Shown here piece after piece: positions 20,421 through 30,436 of a stretch of 64,000 nt of DNA. How positions within the stretch are numbered: the stretch's first letter is position 1; each line of letters starts with the position of its first letter. A program made the position numbers and the translations under genes. The stretch is from Nematopogon swammerdamellus (Eukaryota > Arthropoda > Insecta > Lepidoptera > Adelidae). The stretch lies in assembly GCA_946902875.1 (NCBI GenBank), contig OX336344.1, forward strand, positions 22,775,791-22,839,790. Reading direction: 5' to 3'. Under the pieces are notes generated by a model. It had not been told where the DNA came from. It searched no databases and was given only the letters and a program-made list of their open reading frames with translations.

Positions 20421-20807
20421 ATAAATAAAAAATCATATAAATACAAAAATGTTAAAGAAAATGGAATGAGCTGTAAAATATTTCAATAAATATCCCTTTT
20501 CGGCCTTACGTAGAGCGACCCAAATTATTTGCCTGAATAGTTGAGTAGTTCTCGATTAACAAACGGACGACGCAGACAAATTGGTCGGACGGATGGGACC
20601 AAAGGGAAGGCGTGCATTTCACGAGTCAGTGAGTCTGTCCGTCTACATACGAGTATTATATAGCTTCGGGAATGCCATCTTACAAAGACCGCGTTAATAT
20701 AATATTGCTTTGATATTATTTGGTTGTCTTTTATTATCTCAGAAAACCTAAAATATTTTTTTTTACGAAAAATCAAAATAAAATTATGTATTTGTTATTC
20801 ACTGCTT
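20421..20807. other. Unannotated spacer
   Basis: No repeat match. A minus-strand 83-codon frame has no recognised motif. Confidence 0.35.
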
Positions 20808-20913
20808 ACATACCACACGCTCTAACCCGGCAATCGGGGCAAGCATAGTAGTTGATGTTGCGCTGCAAATAATCTTGTCAATTTCAGCACAGCACCGAAC
20901 ACCACATTCTTAT
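20808..20913 (-). mobile_element. Repeat family I, 3' part
   Basis: Plus strand ACATACCACACGCTCTAACC, GGCAATCGGGGCAAGCATAG and CACAGCACCGAACACCAC. Only the end distal to the head is present. Confidence 0.8.
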
Positions 20914-21593
20914 TCATAGCGCCTCAATGTCCAACACAGATGTAACATCTCGCTCGCCAACAGTGTATGCATGAACAAACAATTAATTCTGTCGACAATG
21001 TCTGCAATTATGTATACTGACCACATTCAACCAGCAAATGGTAATAACTACCTTCTTTGTTGCACTCATTGCAAATTAGGGACGCAATGAAAGTGTTCCT
21101 TGGTTTCCCTATCCCGAATTTGTATTATACATATGTTTGTAGTTGTAGCAACTTTTATTCAGCCAAAAGTGTTTTAAAATTAAATACAATTAATGATTGC
21201 GTTTCTTCCTTCCCTTTTGCCTTTAAAATATCCCTCGGCGTATGCGGGAGCACGTATTTCTCGTACATTAAGGAATTGTGGTAGGAGTACCGACTACCGA
21301 GCGAGGAAGAAAAGGAGGGGTTGCCGTTTAGTGCATTTGCAATTTTCGGGATTGCAACACTGCTGGTGAATTCACGTCCAGCCAAATCGTACATCGTGTA
21401 CGAGTGAAATTATTAAAATAACACATTTTGCACTCACTGTTTTTATGGTGTTTTGTTTTCGACAGTCAACATGTTTCGCCCGACACGACGCTTGCTACCT
21501 CGAGATACCGTTGAAGCGACGCTTCGCCGGCTTGGTAGAGGAAACGTTAAAAACTGTAGTTGACGTTTCGTCCATTACAGTTTTATACTAGTT
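20914..21593. other. Unannotated stretch
   Basis: No repeat match in the window and no coding motif recognised. Short frames on both strands are interleaved. Confidence 0.35.
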
Positions 21594-21748
21594 ATGGCTA
21601 CATCACCTACAACATCCGTGATGTCAGCCCATAACACCGGGTGAGCTTGGTGCCACGTCAGTGCTTCCCTTCGGTCGTGCCGGCGACACTGAACTGGACG
21701 GAAAAAAACTAACTGTCTACATAGCCGTTACGACCGACCTTTCATTCA
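21594..21748 (-). mobile_element. SINE family A, 3' half without tail
   Basis: Reads from the 3' end (minus strand GATGTTGTAGGTGATGTAGC) up to TGAATGAAAGGTCGG, with the head and terminal A-run missing. Confidence 0.85.
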
Positions 21749-22054
21749 AATTTTCTGGTATTGTCTCTTACTGAGCATGGTGGTGAGGTGAAATTGACTT
21801 TTTCGGTTACCCTTGGTCCCTCGCCACATCCATCCATACGGGTTTTATAAAAAATTAAATTATATAAAAGTCTAAAAATAGCGCGAATCCAATAATATTG
21901 TCTATGTAAATGTCGTTACAAAAATTACAATTAATTTGTAATCGCCACCTACCGTTGAACAAGCGAAGTAAAAAGCTGCGAATCCAATGGGCGCTCCGTA
22001 AAGCGAGACAGAAGACTGACTGGCTAGCGTGACGGGGGATCGACGCTTCTAGCT

Positions 22055-22084
22055 CGGAGGAAAGGCAGATCTGCCTTTCCTCCG
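22055..22084. repeat. Perfect 30-bp palindrome
   Basis: CGGAGGAAAGGCAGA directly followed by its reverse complement, with no loop. Centred between 22069 and 22070 on AGATCT. Confidence 0.95.
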
Positions 22085-22101
22085 GCTTTCTGCTGCCTTG
22101 T

Positions 22102-22135
22102 CGGCTCTCAACAGCATCTATGCTGTTGAGAGCCG
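22102..22135. repeat. Perfect 16-bp hairpin
   Basis: CGGCTCTCAACAGCAT, two-base loop CT, ATGCTGTTGAGAGCCG. It lies only 17 bp from the palindrome at 22055-22084. Confidence 0.95.
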
Positions 22136-22518
22136 TACCAGTGAATACTTCCGAGGAAAGCACTCAGCTTGTTATAGCAATAAATATTAAGATAAGACTA
22201 TATCATATAAAATTTTAATGTAAATAAATGTATTCGTTTCTCGATCCTGCTACTGAATACACCCCCTGCATTAGCATTTGTTAAGAGTTGTTTGAGCGCG
22301 CTGCGGTGGCGTGCACGCGGCGAGGTGGGAATCCGCTTTTATATGTATGGCATGATGTTGGAGTTTAGTCCTTAATTCTATAGAGTGGAGTAGAGAAATT
22401 TAATAAGACCATCTTAGTAATCGACACATACAGCTGGGTGTCTTCAAAAGGCGTGTAAACAAATTTTAGGACGAACAACGGAATTTAATTACAAACCTAC
22501 ATTTATTATAAAAAAAAA

Positions 22519-22776
22519 TATGGAAACTGACACGGTTGTCTACATCACCTACAACATACGTGATGTCAGCCCATAACATCGGTTGAACTAGGTGCCATGT
22601 CAGTGCCTCCGCTCATTTCATGTCGGCTACACTGAACTGGACGGAAAACGCATAGTCGTTTCGACCGACGTTTCATTCAGTGCGGCAGTACCAACCCGCC
22701 CGGTATAAACCCTACCACCTAGTAAGGTAAGAAGGGAAGGAACCTACAGTTTTACGTGGTATCCGAACCACGGTCG
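22519..22776 (-). mobile_element. SINE family A with 5S-like head remnant
   Basis: Tail, 3' part and core are followed on the minus strand by the ACGTAAAACTGTAGGTTCC side and CGTGGTTCGGATACC, the start of the 5S-like head. The rest of the head is missing. Confidence 0.87.
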
Positions 22777-23084
22777 AACCAAAAAATTACTGAATTACAA
22801 TTTGAAATAAGAAGTTAACATGTAATACAATATTCCAGAGAGCAGCGGAAACAATATTATGAAAACGCAAAATATCCCGCGAAACTTGACACATCAAAGG
22901 ATATTCAAAACGATGATGGCGTGTTTTATTTATTTCTTTTGTCGTAAAATGAAAAGAAATGTCTCGGTTGCTTCGCGTACAGACGATATTAAATTTGTAC
23001 GAAAACAGTTTATGGACGAGCATTTTTCATTACTTTAGGCCGCGGTTTCGAAATTGCGTATTTTTGACATTATTTTGTTATAAT

Positions 23085-23530
23085 AAAAATAATATTGTTT
23101 TTTTGACGTGATAACGTCTTAGGCCCACTTGCACCAACACGAATTTAACGATATAAACCAGTTTAACTCGTTAAGCTAGCACCCGTTGACTGTGGGAACC
23201 GCGTTTAAATCCATAACTCGCTACTTAACTCTAAACTCGTGTTGGTGCAAGTGGGCCTTATAAATTGATGAACACCGGCTGCACGCACGAAAAAGTGTCA
23301 CGTTCCATCTGAGCCTGTTTGTGCAAGCGAGAGCGCGTAACAAGCGATAGAGCGATAGAGAGGCACAATCGGCCCAAGCGGCAGTGTTGCCAAACGTACG
23401 GTAATTGCCGTATCGTACGGTAATCGAGGCTAGAAATCGACAAATGTACGGCGTACGGCAGCGATAGAGATGCCGTACGAAAAAATAGGGTAATTCTTAT
23501 AGCTGTGTTTCTTTATGACGTTATCACGTA
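23085..23530. repeat. Possible foldback element enclosing a MITE
   Basis: TTTTGACGTGATAACGTC near 23103 and ATGACGTTATCACGT near 23516 are inverted relatives at the two sides of a GC-richer interior. The MITE at 23122-23257 sits just inside the left end. The pairing is short, so this is tentative. Confidence 0.4.
23122..23257. mobile_element. PIF/Harbinger-like MITE, 136 bp
   Basis: Flanked by TTA on both sides (23119-23121 and 23258-23260). Terminal inverted repeats GGCCCACTTGCACCAACACG and CGTGTTGGTGCAAGTGGGCC match perfectly over 20 bp. A three-base TWA target and GGSC-type ends suit the PIF/Harbinger class. Non-coding. Confidence 0.88.
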
Positions 23531-23877
23531 GAACTATCGTCCGTAAACCGACTTTACAGACAAGTAATTTTTTTTGTGGTATCATTTTTTATTGATTAAT
23601 AAATTATTTAGATTTTATTTATTATTTTCTTTTTTACACTTTTATTATTTAGATAGTTTTAGGGATAAGTTATTAATAAATATATATATAATAATAATAA
23701 ATGACACGGCAGACGATTCGAGTTCGACGTAGCAATGGAGCATCCAGCCATTGCTTTTCTGATCTGTCCTCACAAACTATACAACGACCCAAGAACATTT
23801 AATAGGTAAGAACGTCGGACCTTTCTCTCGCCAGCGTAAGACGATGTTTGTATAAACGTACAAATTCCATTCGTTAC

Positions 23878-23920
23878 CAACCAATCAGAGCGCGATACCG
23901 CCCGATACCACCCAATCACA
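23878..23920 (+). promoter_or_regulatory. Paired CCAAT boxes
   Basis: CCAATCAGAGCGCG at 23881 and CCAATCACAGCGCGC at 23912 are 31 bp apart in a local GC-rich patch. The CCAAT-ATC/AC plus GCGC context resembles NF-Y sites in TATA-less promoters. No transcript start or gene could be placed beside them. Confidence 0.35.
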
Positions 23921-23968
23921 GCGCGCGCCGTCCCCTCCGCTACCCGCGGAGCTCGGCGATGCTGTTTC

Positions 23969-24130
23969 TCATTAACCGACTTCAAAAAAGGAGGAGGTTC
24001 TATGTTCGGCTGTATGTATTTTTTTTTATGTATGTTCAGCAATATCTTCCCCAATTGTGAACCGATTTCGATGATTCTTCTTGTGTTCGGTTCAGTCTAG
24101 CTCCAAGGTGGTCCCATTTTTTCTTTTGGT
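23969..24130 (+). repeat. Interspersed repeat J, 5' part
   Basis: Starts AACCGACTTCAAAAAAGGAG then GAGGTTCTATGTTCG, and continues AACCGATTTCGATGATTCTT. I recall this as common in moth genomes. A longer copy bounded by inverted ends is at 46381-46922. Confidence 0.6.
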
Positions 24131-24230
24131 CAAGATCGGATTGAAAAGCGAGGCGGAATCGCGAGGCCGAAGGCCGAGCGATTCCGCCGAGTACATTAAT
24201 AGCAAATAAAAAATACTAAAAAAACTGTGA

Positions 24231-24438
24231 AATAAAAAACTATTTCAAAACATATAAAAACCGCCTTCAAAAATGTATGAAATAAAAAAATAAAAAATCG
24301 AACCCTAGAGTTGAAGGCGGTGGTGCTAAAGCAAGCAAAAATAACCGACCGCCTTCAACTCTAGGGTTCGATTTTTTATTTTTTTATTTCATACATTTTT
24401 GAAGGCGGTTTTTATATTTTTTGAAATAGTTTTTTATT
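24231..24438. repeat. 90-bp near-perfect inverted repeat with 28-bp spacer
   Basis: Left arm 24231-24320 and right arm 24349-24438 are complementary with one mismatch seen (ACATATA against AAATATA). The arms begin near the spacer with CCGCCTTCAACTCTAGGG. RNA from either strand would fold into a long dsRNA hairpin. The arms resemble the end of repeat J (CCGCCTTCAACTCAAGGGTC at 46841). Confidence 0.95.
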
Positions 24439-24809
24439 ATAAGCATTGGACAGTTTGACGTCCAATCTCTCTAAATGTTCTTGCAACGACCAATCCTGTT
24501 AATACATTAACTACTGTAACGCTTCGATCATCCAAATTTGTGTGTAATAAAAAGATTGGTCAAGTGCGAGTTTTACTCACGCACCGAGGGCTCCGTTAGA
24601 TCAGCTATACCATACGTTGGTGCCTACAAATAAATAAATAAATATAAAAAAACCATATCGTCTATATTTTATCTGTCTGCAATGCAAACTACCTATGGCG
24701 TCATCTATTATTTAGTAGCGTGAATATGTACTCATCCATTCTTAGAAAGTTTCTTGTATGGAGACCCCAGAATTATTTAGTTTTTGCCTTCTTTATTATT
24801 TGTTGTCAG

Positions 24810-25355
24810 TCAGTCAGTCAGGCAGCGTGTAAGCGTCCACTGCTGGACATCCTCCATGGCTCTTGCATGGCCTCTCCAATTTTCCTCCAGTCCTCCCGGC
24901 CTTGAGCGATACGGAACCACTGATTTCCGCCGGCGTACTGGATGTCGTCGTCCCACCTGGCGGGTGGTCTTCCCACACTCCGTTTTCCTGTCCACGGCCG
25001 CCAGTTTAGGACACGGTTACTCCAACGGTCATCGTCTCTTCGGCTAACGTGTCCAGCCCACTGCCACTTGAGCTTAGCCACCCGGTGTCCAATATCGACT
25101 ACTTTGGTGCGTTGGCGGATTGCCTCGTTACGCACCATATCACGTAGCGATAGCGGCCATGCTGGGAATCATGGCTCGCTCCATTGCTCGCTGGGCAACT
25201 TTTAACCTTTGGACAACAGCGACCGTCAGAGTCCACGTTTCACACCCGTACGTCATAACCGGGAGGACACACTGGTCATATATACGGGTCTTTAAATTTT
25301 GCGGAAGGTCAGACTTCAGGACGAATTTTATTTTAATATTTGTTGGCTTATTCAC
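24810..25355 (-). pseudogene. RTE-like LINE, reverse transcriptase C-terminus, frameshifted
   Basis: Two overlapping minus-strand frames. The first (25355-25140) has YDQCVLPVMTYGCETWTLT then RLKVAQRAMERAM. The second (25138-24818) has RVAKLKWQWAGHVSRR, WRPWTGKRSVGRPPARW and DWRKIGEA. These are hallmark post-RT blocks of RTE-type and related LINE polyproteins in insects. A frameshift near 25139 separates the frames. The 5' part with the RT catalytic motif is absent, so this is a 5' truncated, inactive copy. Confidence 0.9.
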
Positions 25356-25398
25356 AATAATAACAAATATTATTCTGTGAACATTTGAACCGGCTACC

Positions 25399-25727
25399 TT
25401 TTTTTTTTTTTTTTATTGATGCTGATACGGTTGGCTTCATCACCTACAACATCCGTGATGTCAGCCCATAACACCGGGTGAACTTGGTGCCACGTCAGTG
25501 ATTCCCTTCGGTCGTGCCGGCTACACTGAACTGGACGGAAAACACAAACTATTTACATAGCCGTTTCGACCGACCTTTCATTCAGTGCGGTGGTACCAAC
25601 CCGGGCGGGTTGCACCCTACCACCTAGTAATATAAGAAGGGAGTCATATCCCTTAGTCGCCTTTTACGACATACACGGGGAGAGATGCAGTGGGGCTATT
25701 CTTTTAAAGTACCGGCCCCACACGGTA
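25399..25727 (-). mobile_element. SINE family A with third head, full length
   Basis: Near-consensus complete copy: third head on the right, long T-run (A-tail) on the left. Sits inside repeat D at the point GGCTACC|TATTAC known from other D copies. ACC at both junctions suggests a short duplication. Confidence 0.95.
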
Positions 25728-25835
25728 CAACCTAATTACAGTTCAAAAGATACAGCCCTCTGACAGACAGACAGACAGACAGACAGACGGCGGCGTAGGC
25801 TTAGTAATAGGCCTCCGTATTGTATACGGAACCCT

Positions 25836-26384
25836 ATAAAAAGCCTCCAAAATGAGTCGTCATTTCATCGAAAGTTCTTACAAACATGAAAAGCACAGAA
25901 AGGGAAGGTCGGTTATTTTTTCCTTTTCAATGAACAACAAAGGCGGCCGCTGGCTTCCCATCGGCATTATGAATTGTGCCACAAAAGAGCTCATTAAAGC
26001 ATCAAATGAAATAGGGTCATTATCACCCGGCGCCCTCCTTCGCTTCCAGACCGTGGCTTTATAAACATCCGTTTCTTTTTGCACTTAATGCATTATGAGA
26101 GGCATCCCTATTTGTCTTTATATTCTTCTATCTGGATGTTGGGAGATTTTGATTATGCTTTGGCGGTGTTATCAACCGAATTTGTTTAAAATTCGAATAT
26201 GAAAATTGTAGGAAACAAGGAAATTGTAGGTATATTATTAGTATTGATATATAAAGTAAATACAACCACACACTAATACACTAAAACTAAAACTACTCTA
26301 AAATTAATATTCAGAAAACCTACAAAAAATTAATTGTAGGTATTAATTAGTTTTTAAGGTAGAGAGAGTAATTTTTAGGTTTCC
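25836..26384. other. Unannotated stretch
   Basis: Two opposing ~70-codon frames (25852-26084) overlap and show no motif. Otherwise AT-rich. Confidence 0.35.
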
Positions 26385-26706
26385 GTACCACGTACCTATT
26401 ACTAATATCACCACCGTACCACGTCTATTACTAAGCCTACAAGGTCTGTCTGTGTGTCCGCCCGTCCGTCCGTCCTCCGATGGCTGTATCTTTGAAACCC
26501 TAATAGCTAGCCGGTTAAAATTTATACAGAATATGTGTTAGGTCTAATAATAAAAAAATTAAAACTATAAGAAATTAATAATATTAATTATTTTTATAAA
26601 ATTATTTATTAAAATAAAATTATTTCATTTTAATTGTAATAGACTAAAATTAAGGGGTGCGGATACCTCAGTGCGCGAGTCCGACTCGCACTTGACTGGT
26701 TTTTAT
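26385..26706 (-). repeat. Interspersed repeat D, minus copy
   Basis: Ends CGAGTCCGACTCGCACTTGA on the plus strand and contains the (GTCC)n tract followed by GGCTGTATCTTTGAAACCC. The middle is shortened and very AT-rich. Confidence 0.75.
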
Positions 26707-26715
26707 TTTTTATTT

Positions 26716-26935
26716 TTTTATGGTAAGCGCGACATCTGGCATCGTTTCACTTACGAGTAGATGTCTAAGGATGCCCATGTCCATATTCTGTGATGCACGG
26801 GAATCGCGAGCCTTTTCACGCCCCTTTTGAAAAACCCCAGGCTGTACTTGGCAGGAAATGTGCTTTTCGCGATTTCTCGGTTCTGTGAATAAATTACCTA
26901 CAGAACCGGTTGCTACATCCGTGGTAGATCGATTT
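26716..26935 (-). mobile_element. LINE family C1, 3' end
   Basis: On the plus strand it shows GCGACATCTGGCATCGTTTC, CATGTCCATATTCTGTGATG and GAAAAACCCCAGGCTGTACT. It is the same subfamily as 20092-20420 (three-codon differences in the tail). Confidence 0.72.
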
Positions 26936-27239
26936 TAAATAAAACAAAAAATTTTAAACTAACAAAATATCAACAATTATATGCAAAGATGTAACAATAG
27001 GTAACACCATTGTCGCGTCGTAATATCTTTTGCGACCCATGTGATTCAACTAAGTAGATTATTTCGTGTTTAATATTCAGCAGAATTTGAGAAATGAATC
27101 AATGCGCAAATACTGATACGGCATAAATCTACCGCCCGAGTTCCTAATCCCATGTATTCTCGCGTCGTCAACACAATAATTTCCTACAAACTCCCATCGA
27201 CTTAGCAGAGCGGGACTGGCTTTTCAATATATATATATA
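26936..27239. other. Unannotated spacer
   Basis: AT-rich, nothing recognised. Confidence 0.35.
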
Positions 27240-27389
27240 TTTTTTTTATGGAAACTGACACGGTTGGCTACATCACCTACAACATCCGTGATGTCAGCCC
27301 ATAACACCGGGTGAACTTGGTGCCACGTAAGTGATTCCCTTCGGTCGTGCCAGCTACACTGAACTGGACGGAAAACACAAACTATTTAC
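27240..27389 (-). mobile_element. SINE family A, 3' part
   Basis: A-tail through GTAAATAGTTTGTGTTTTCC on the minus strand. 5' truncated before the core. Confidence 0.88.
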
Positions 27390-28466
27390 TAATATTTCCG
27401 TATTTTCTCTTTATTCTTATGTATAATTTTACTGTACTGTAATGTCAGTTGTTTCTAACTGTGTACACTGTTTTGTGTTTGAAAATTCGACATGACATTA
27501 CACTTGTTAACAATTGTGCCAAAAACCTTCGAGGGTGTGCGCACAACAAGCCACCAAAGTAGCATCGTAATCGGATGAACGGCTTACGAAGGCATAGAAG
27601 ACGAAGGTAATACCAACGACGAACGAACTAACGAACAAACAAATAATCATTTTATATAGTAGATGTATTTTTTCCCCGCGGCTTCGCTCGCGGCATTGTA
27701 GGTTGTGCTTAATTTGAATCGACACAATAAATTATCTCTCTCCCTCCCTTCCTCCCCCCCCCCCTTTTCTCCCCCTAGCCCCCTCCCTCTCTCCTATCCC
27801 TTTAGATATGTTATAAATGTAATGATAAAGAGATTTCAGCTGATTTATGTTTAGGGTTTTACCTTTTTGCTCACAGCTCGGGCCGCTGATGACGTAGCGT
27901 GATGCTGTATAGCCTAAAACCATCTTGAGAAGTGAAAGAATGTAAGAGTGAAAACTGTATGCAAAGCTATAAAATGGTTCTCGAGTTATAATGATATTCA
28001 TATTATCTTGACGTACGTTACACGGTCGCCAGTAGAAACTTCGCTATATTTATTAGGATCACTACCCCCGTGAGGGATTGCTAAGAGCATTAGTGGTCTT
28101 AGCGCAGTTTATAGTGCATTATATAATTATGATTAATAATATAATTTATTATAACAGAAATAAATAATTGAATAAAAATCATAATAACGTTTCAGCTATA
28201 TCTCGTCCAGCCCCCCCTTGTCGATGGTTGCGGAATAGATCTCGCCTCGGAGCTACACAAATTGTTATTACCCATGTACGTGCCTCGGCAAAGCGGCGCA
28301 TTTGTTTTCAAATGTAAATTAAACCTACAAATGAAAGGGGCGACGACTAATAATAGCAACCCTTTCGGCGGAGTTGCTCGCGAACGAAATTAATTTTAAT
28401 ATCCCCTGGTGTCATTCGTTAGACGCCTCGATACATCCTTGGGCGCTGTTCGCAAAGTCGGCTCTT
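27390..28466. other. 1-kb stretch with pyrimidine tract
   Basis: Contains a C/T-rich run at 27738-27792 and a short M-like end (CCCGCGGCTTCGCTCGCGGC, 27676-27695). No reading frame was recognised. Confidence 0.4.
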
Positions 28467-28869
28467 TGTTGCGACAAGGCTCATTTAGCTTCCGAAGACT
28501 TTTAACGTTTATTTACACAACCTTCAGGACAGCGCAGATTGAGATGTGATTCGCCTTTTAAATTTTTTTTTTGTTGCGACAGGGCTCATTTAGCTTCCAA
28601 AGACTTTAACATATTTTATTTACATAGCCTTCAGGATAGCGCAGATCGAGATAATTCGTCTTTTAAAATATAGGTTGTTGCGACAAGGCTCATTTGGCTT
28701 CCGAAGACTTTTAACATTTACACAACCTTCAGGATAGCGTAGATTGAGATGATTCGCCTTTTAAAATATGTTTTGTTGCGACAAGGCTCATTTAGCTTCC
28801 GAAGACTTTTAACATTTACACAACCTTCAGGGATCGCGTAGATTGAGATAATTCTGCCTTTTAAAATAT
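28467..28869 (+). repeat. Tandem array of four ~100-bp units
   Basis: Each unit begins TTGTTGCGACAAGGCTCATT and contains CTTCCGAAGACTTTTAAC, CTTCAGGA and GATTCGCCTTTTAAA. Units start near 28467, 28572, 28676 and 28774. The last two are shorter by loss of a TTTATT stretch. No coding frame runs through it. Confidence 0.92.
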
Positions 28870-29646
28870 TTACTTATCTCCGAAATCGTAAAATTGTATC
28901 AATCCAATTAAGAGTGCCGGCAACTCTTCAAAATCATCTTTACAAACTAATTCAAGTCTTGTGAAATTATTTGCTCAAACTTTAATTTCAATAATTTTAT
29001 CGGAATCTATTATTCGTAGTATCGATCAGTTCAACTTCTTAATTGATTTCCGAAGTTGGAAATTGTTTTCGCTCAAGGCCAGTTTTGCTTCTTTCATTAC
29101 GTAAAGTCGGTTGCCCGAATAAATTATCATTTCTTCTTGGAGTTTTATTTTTAAATTTACGTAATAAATCGCAATTTAAGTTGCTTGTAATTTCTTCCTC
29201 GGTCCTATTAGCGAAGTCCCCGAGGCGGGAAGTGAACAAGCGCGATCGTTAGGACTGGCTGTTCTTTAACATTAAAATCTTCATTATCAAGGCTTAATTC
29301 TGCAATTGATTCTGCGTTCCTAGGTTGTTATCGTAACTTAGATTCTATGTCGACTTCGGAGGGTGTATTTTTCGCTGTTAACGTTAAGCCGTTAAGAACG
29401 TTACGGTTTTCGTTAGGGCAAATTGTCGCTTTTATGCATTAGTGCTCTTAATTTCCCCGGAGGCATGTACCGTGAGGCTATAGCGGGTGAAAGGGGTGGC
29501 GGAGTTGGGGGATAGGACCTCGAAGGTTCCGTTTAAAGGCTCTGTGGGTTATTCGGACATACTTCGCAATCAAAAATGTGAATGTTACATACTGCGCAAA
29601 TGGAAATAAATACATTTTTTTTGGCTCGCCTCGCCGCCGCCTCGCT
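28870..29646. other. Unannotated stretch
   Basis: Opposing ~67-codon frames at 29039-29252 overlap on both strands with no motif. No repeat match. Confidence 0.35.
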
Positions 29647-29718
29647 CCGGTGGTGGATACTCCGTTTGTTTTTATATTATAAAATTAATATAAAAAGAAA
29701 CGGAGTTTCCACCACCGG
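29647..29718. repeat. Inverted repeat, ~32-bp arms
   Basis: CCGGTGGTGGATACTCCGTT with TTATATTA, short AT loop, then TAATATAAAAAGAAACGGAG and TTTCCACCACCGG. Nearly complementary arms. Possibly a small foldback element. Confidence 0.8.
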
Positions 29719-29792
29719 CGAAATAAATATCTGAATGAGAATCTGAATATATTTGTTTTTATGTAATAAAGATCTATAAATAGCCTTTTGTT

Positions 29793-30183
29793 GTCAGCCT
29801 CGATAGCTCAGTGGTGCAGACAGTCAACTGTCGCTATTGAATGTTAAGCAACGCTGGGTGCGGTCAGTACTTGGATGGGTGACCGCTGACCGTTGGAGGC
29901 TGACCGAGGTTCGGATTCCTCGTAAAACTGTAGGTCCCTTCCCTCCTAATCTTACTTGGTGGTAGGGTTTAACCTGCCCGGGTTGGTACCACCGCACTGA
30001 ATGAAACGTCGGTCAAAACGGCTATGTAAATAGTTTGTGTTTTCCGACCAGTTCAGTGTAGCCGGCACGATCAAAGGGGGAAGCACTGACATGGCACCTA
30101 GTTCACCCGGTGTAATTGGCTGACATCACGGACGTTGTAGGTGATGTAGCCAACCGTGTCAGTTTCCATAAAAAAAAAAAAAA
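29793..30183 (+). mobile_element. SINE family A with 5S-like head, full length
   Basis: The head GTCAGCCTCGATAGCTCAGT ... GTTGGAGGCTGACC has pairing ends. Its middle TTAAGCAACGCTGGGTGCGG, TCAGTACTTGGATGGGTGAC is very close to 5S rRNA from about position 60 to 105. A GGTTCGGATTCC motif follows. Then core and tail. Almost the same sequence occurs at 36906, 43425 (minus) and 54009. Confidence 0.94.
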
Positions 30184-30436
30184 TAACTTTATTAGATCGA
30201 TCCATCTATATAAATCCGTGAACGTACATAGGTACTCTGCGGTGTTAGTAATCGGCTTCCCACGGGTCCGTCTGTCTTTCGCAGCTTTCCTTTCACTTTT
30301 CCCATTTCTTGGGGATAGTGGAAGGACCAATAATCTTGTGAAAGATGGACAGTCAGTTTATCTTGAGAAATTCTTTGTGTTATATTCTTACTGTTTTATT
30401 CTGTAAAATTGTTTATATTATAAAATGGTCCTAATA
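30184..30436. other. Unannotated spacer
   Basis: Nothing recognised. Confidence 0.35.

Larger units (their letters stand above)
21749..22510. other. Unannotated stretch holding two palindromes
   Basis: A 102-codon minus-strand frame (21855-22163) runs across the palindromes and is likely chance. No other element was recognised. Confidence 0.4.
24553..25835 (+). repeat. Interspersed repeat D, copy 1, holding two younger insertions
   Basis: D sequence runs 24553-24802 (GTGCGAGTTTTACTCACGCA, CACCGAGGGCTCC) and resumes at 25350-25398 (ATTCTGTGAACATTTGAACC) and 25728-25835 (GATACAGCCCTCTGACAGAC, TTAGTAATAGGC, GGAACCCTA). Between these pieces lie an RTE LINE fragment and a full SINE A. The uninterrupted arrangement is seen at 40879-41285. 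Confidence 0.85.

Noticed and set aside
29793..29905. A genuine 5S rRNA or tRNA gene
   Set aside because: The 5S-like and tRNA-like segments are always attached to the SINE core and A-tail, and only part of 5S is conserved. They are SINE heads.
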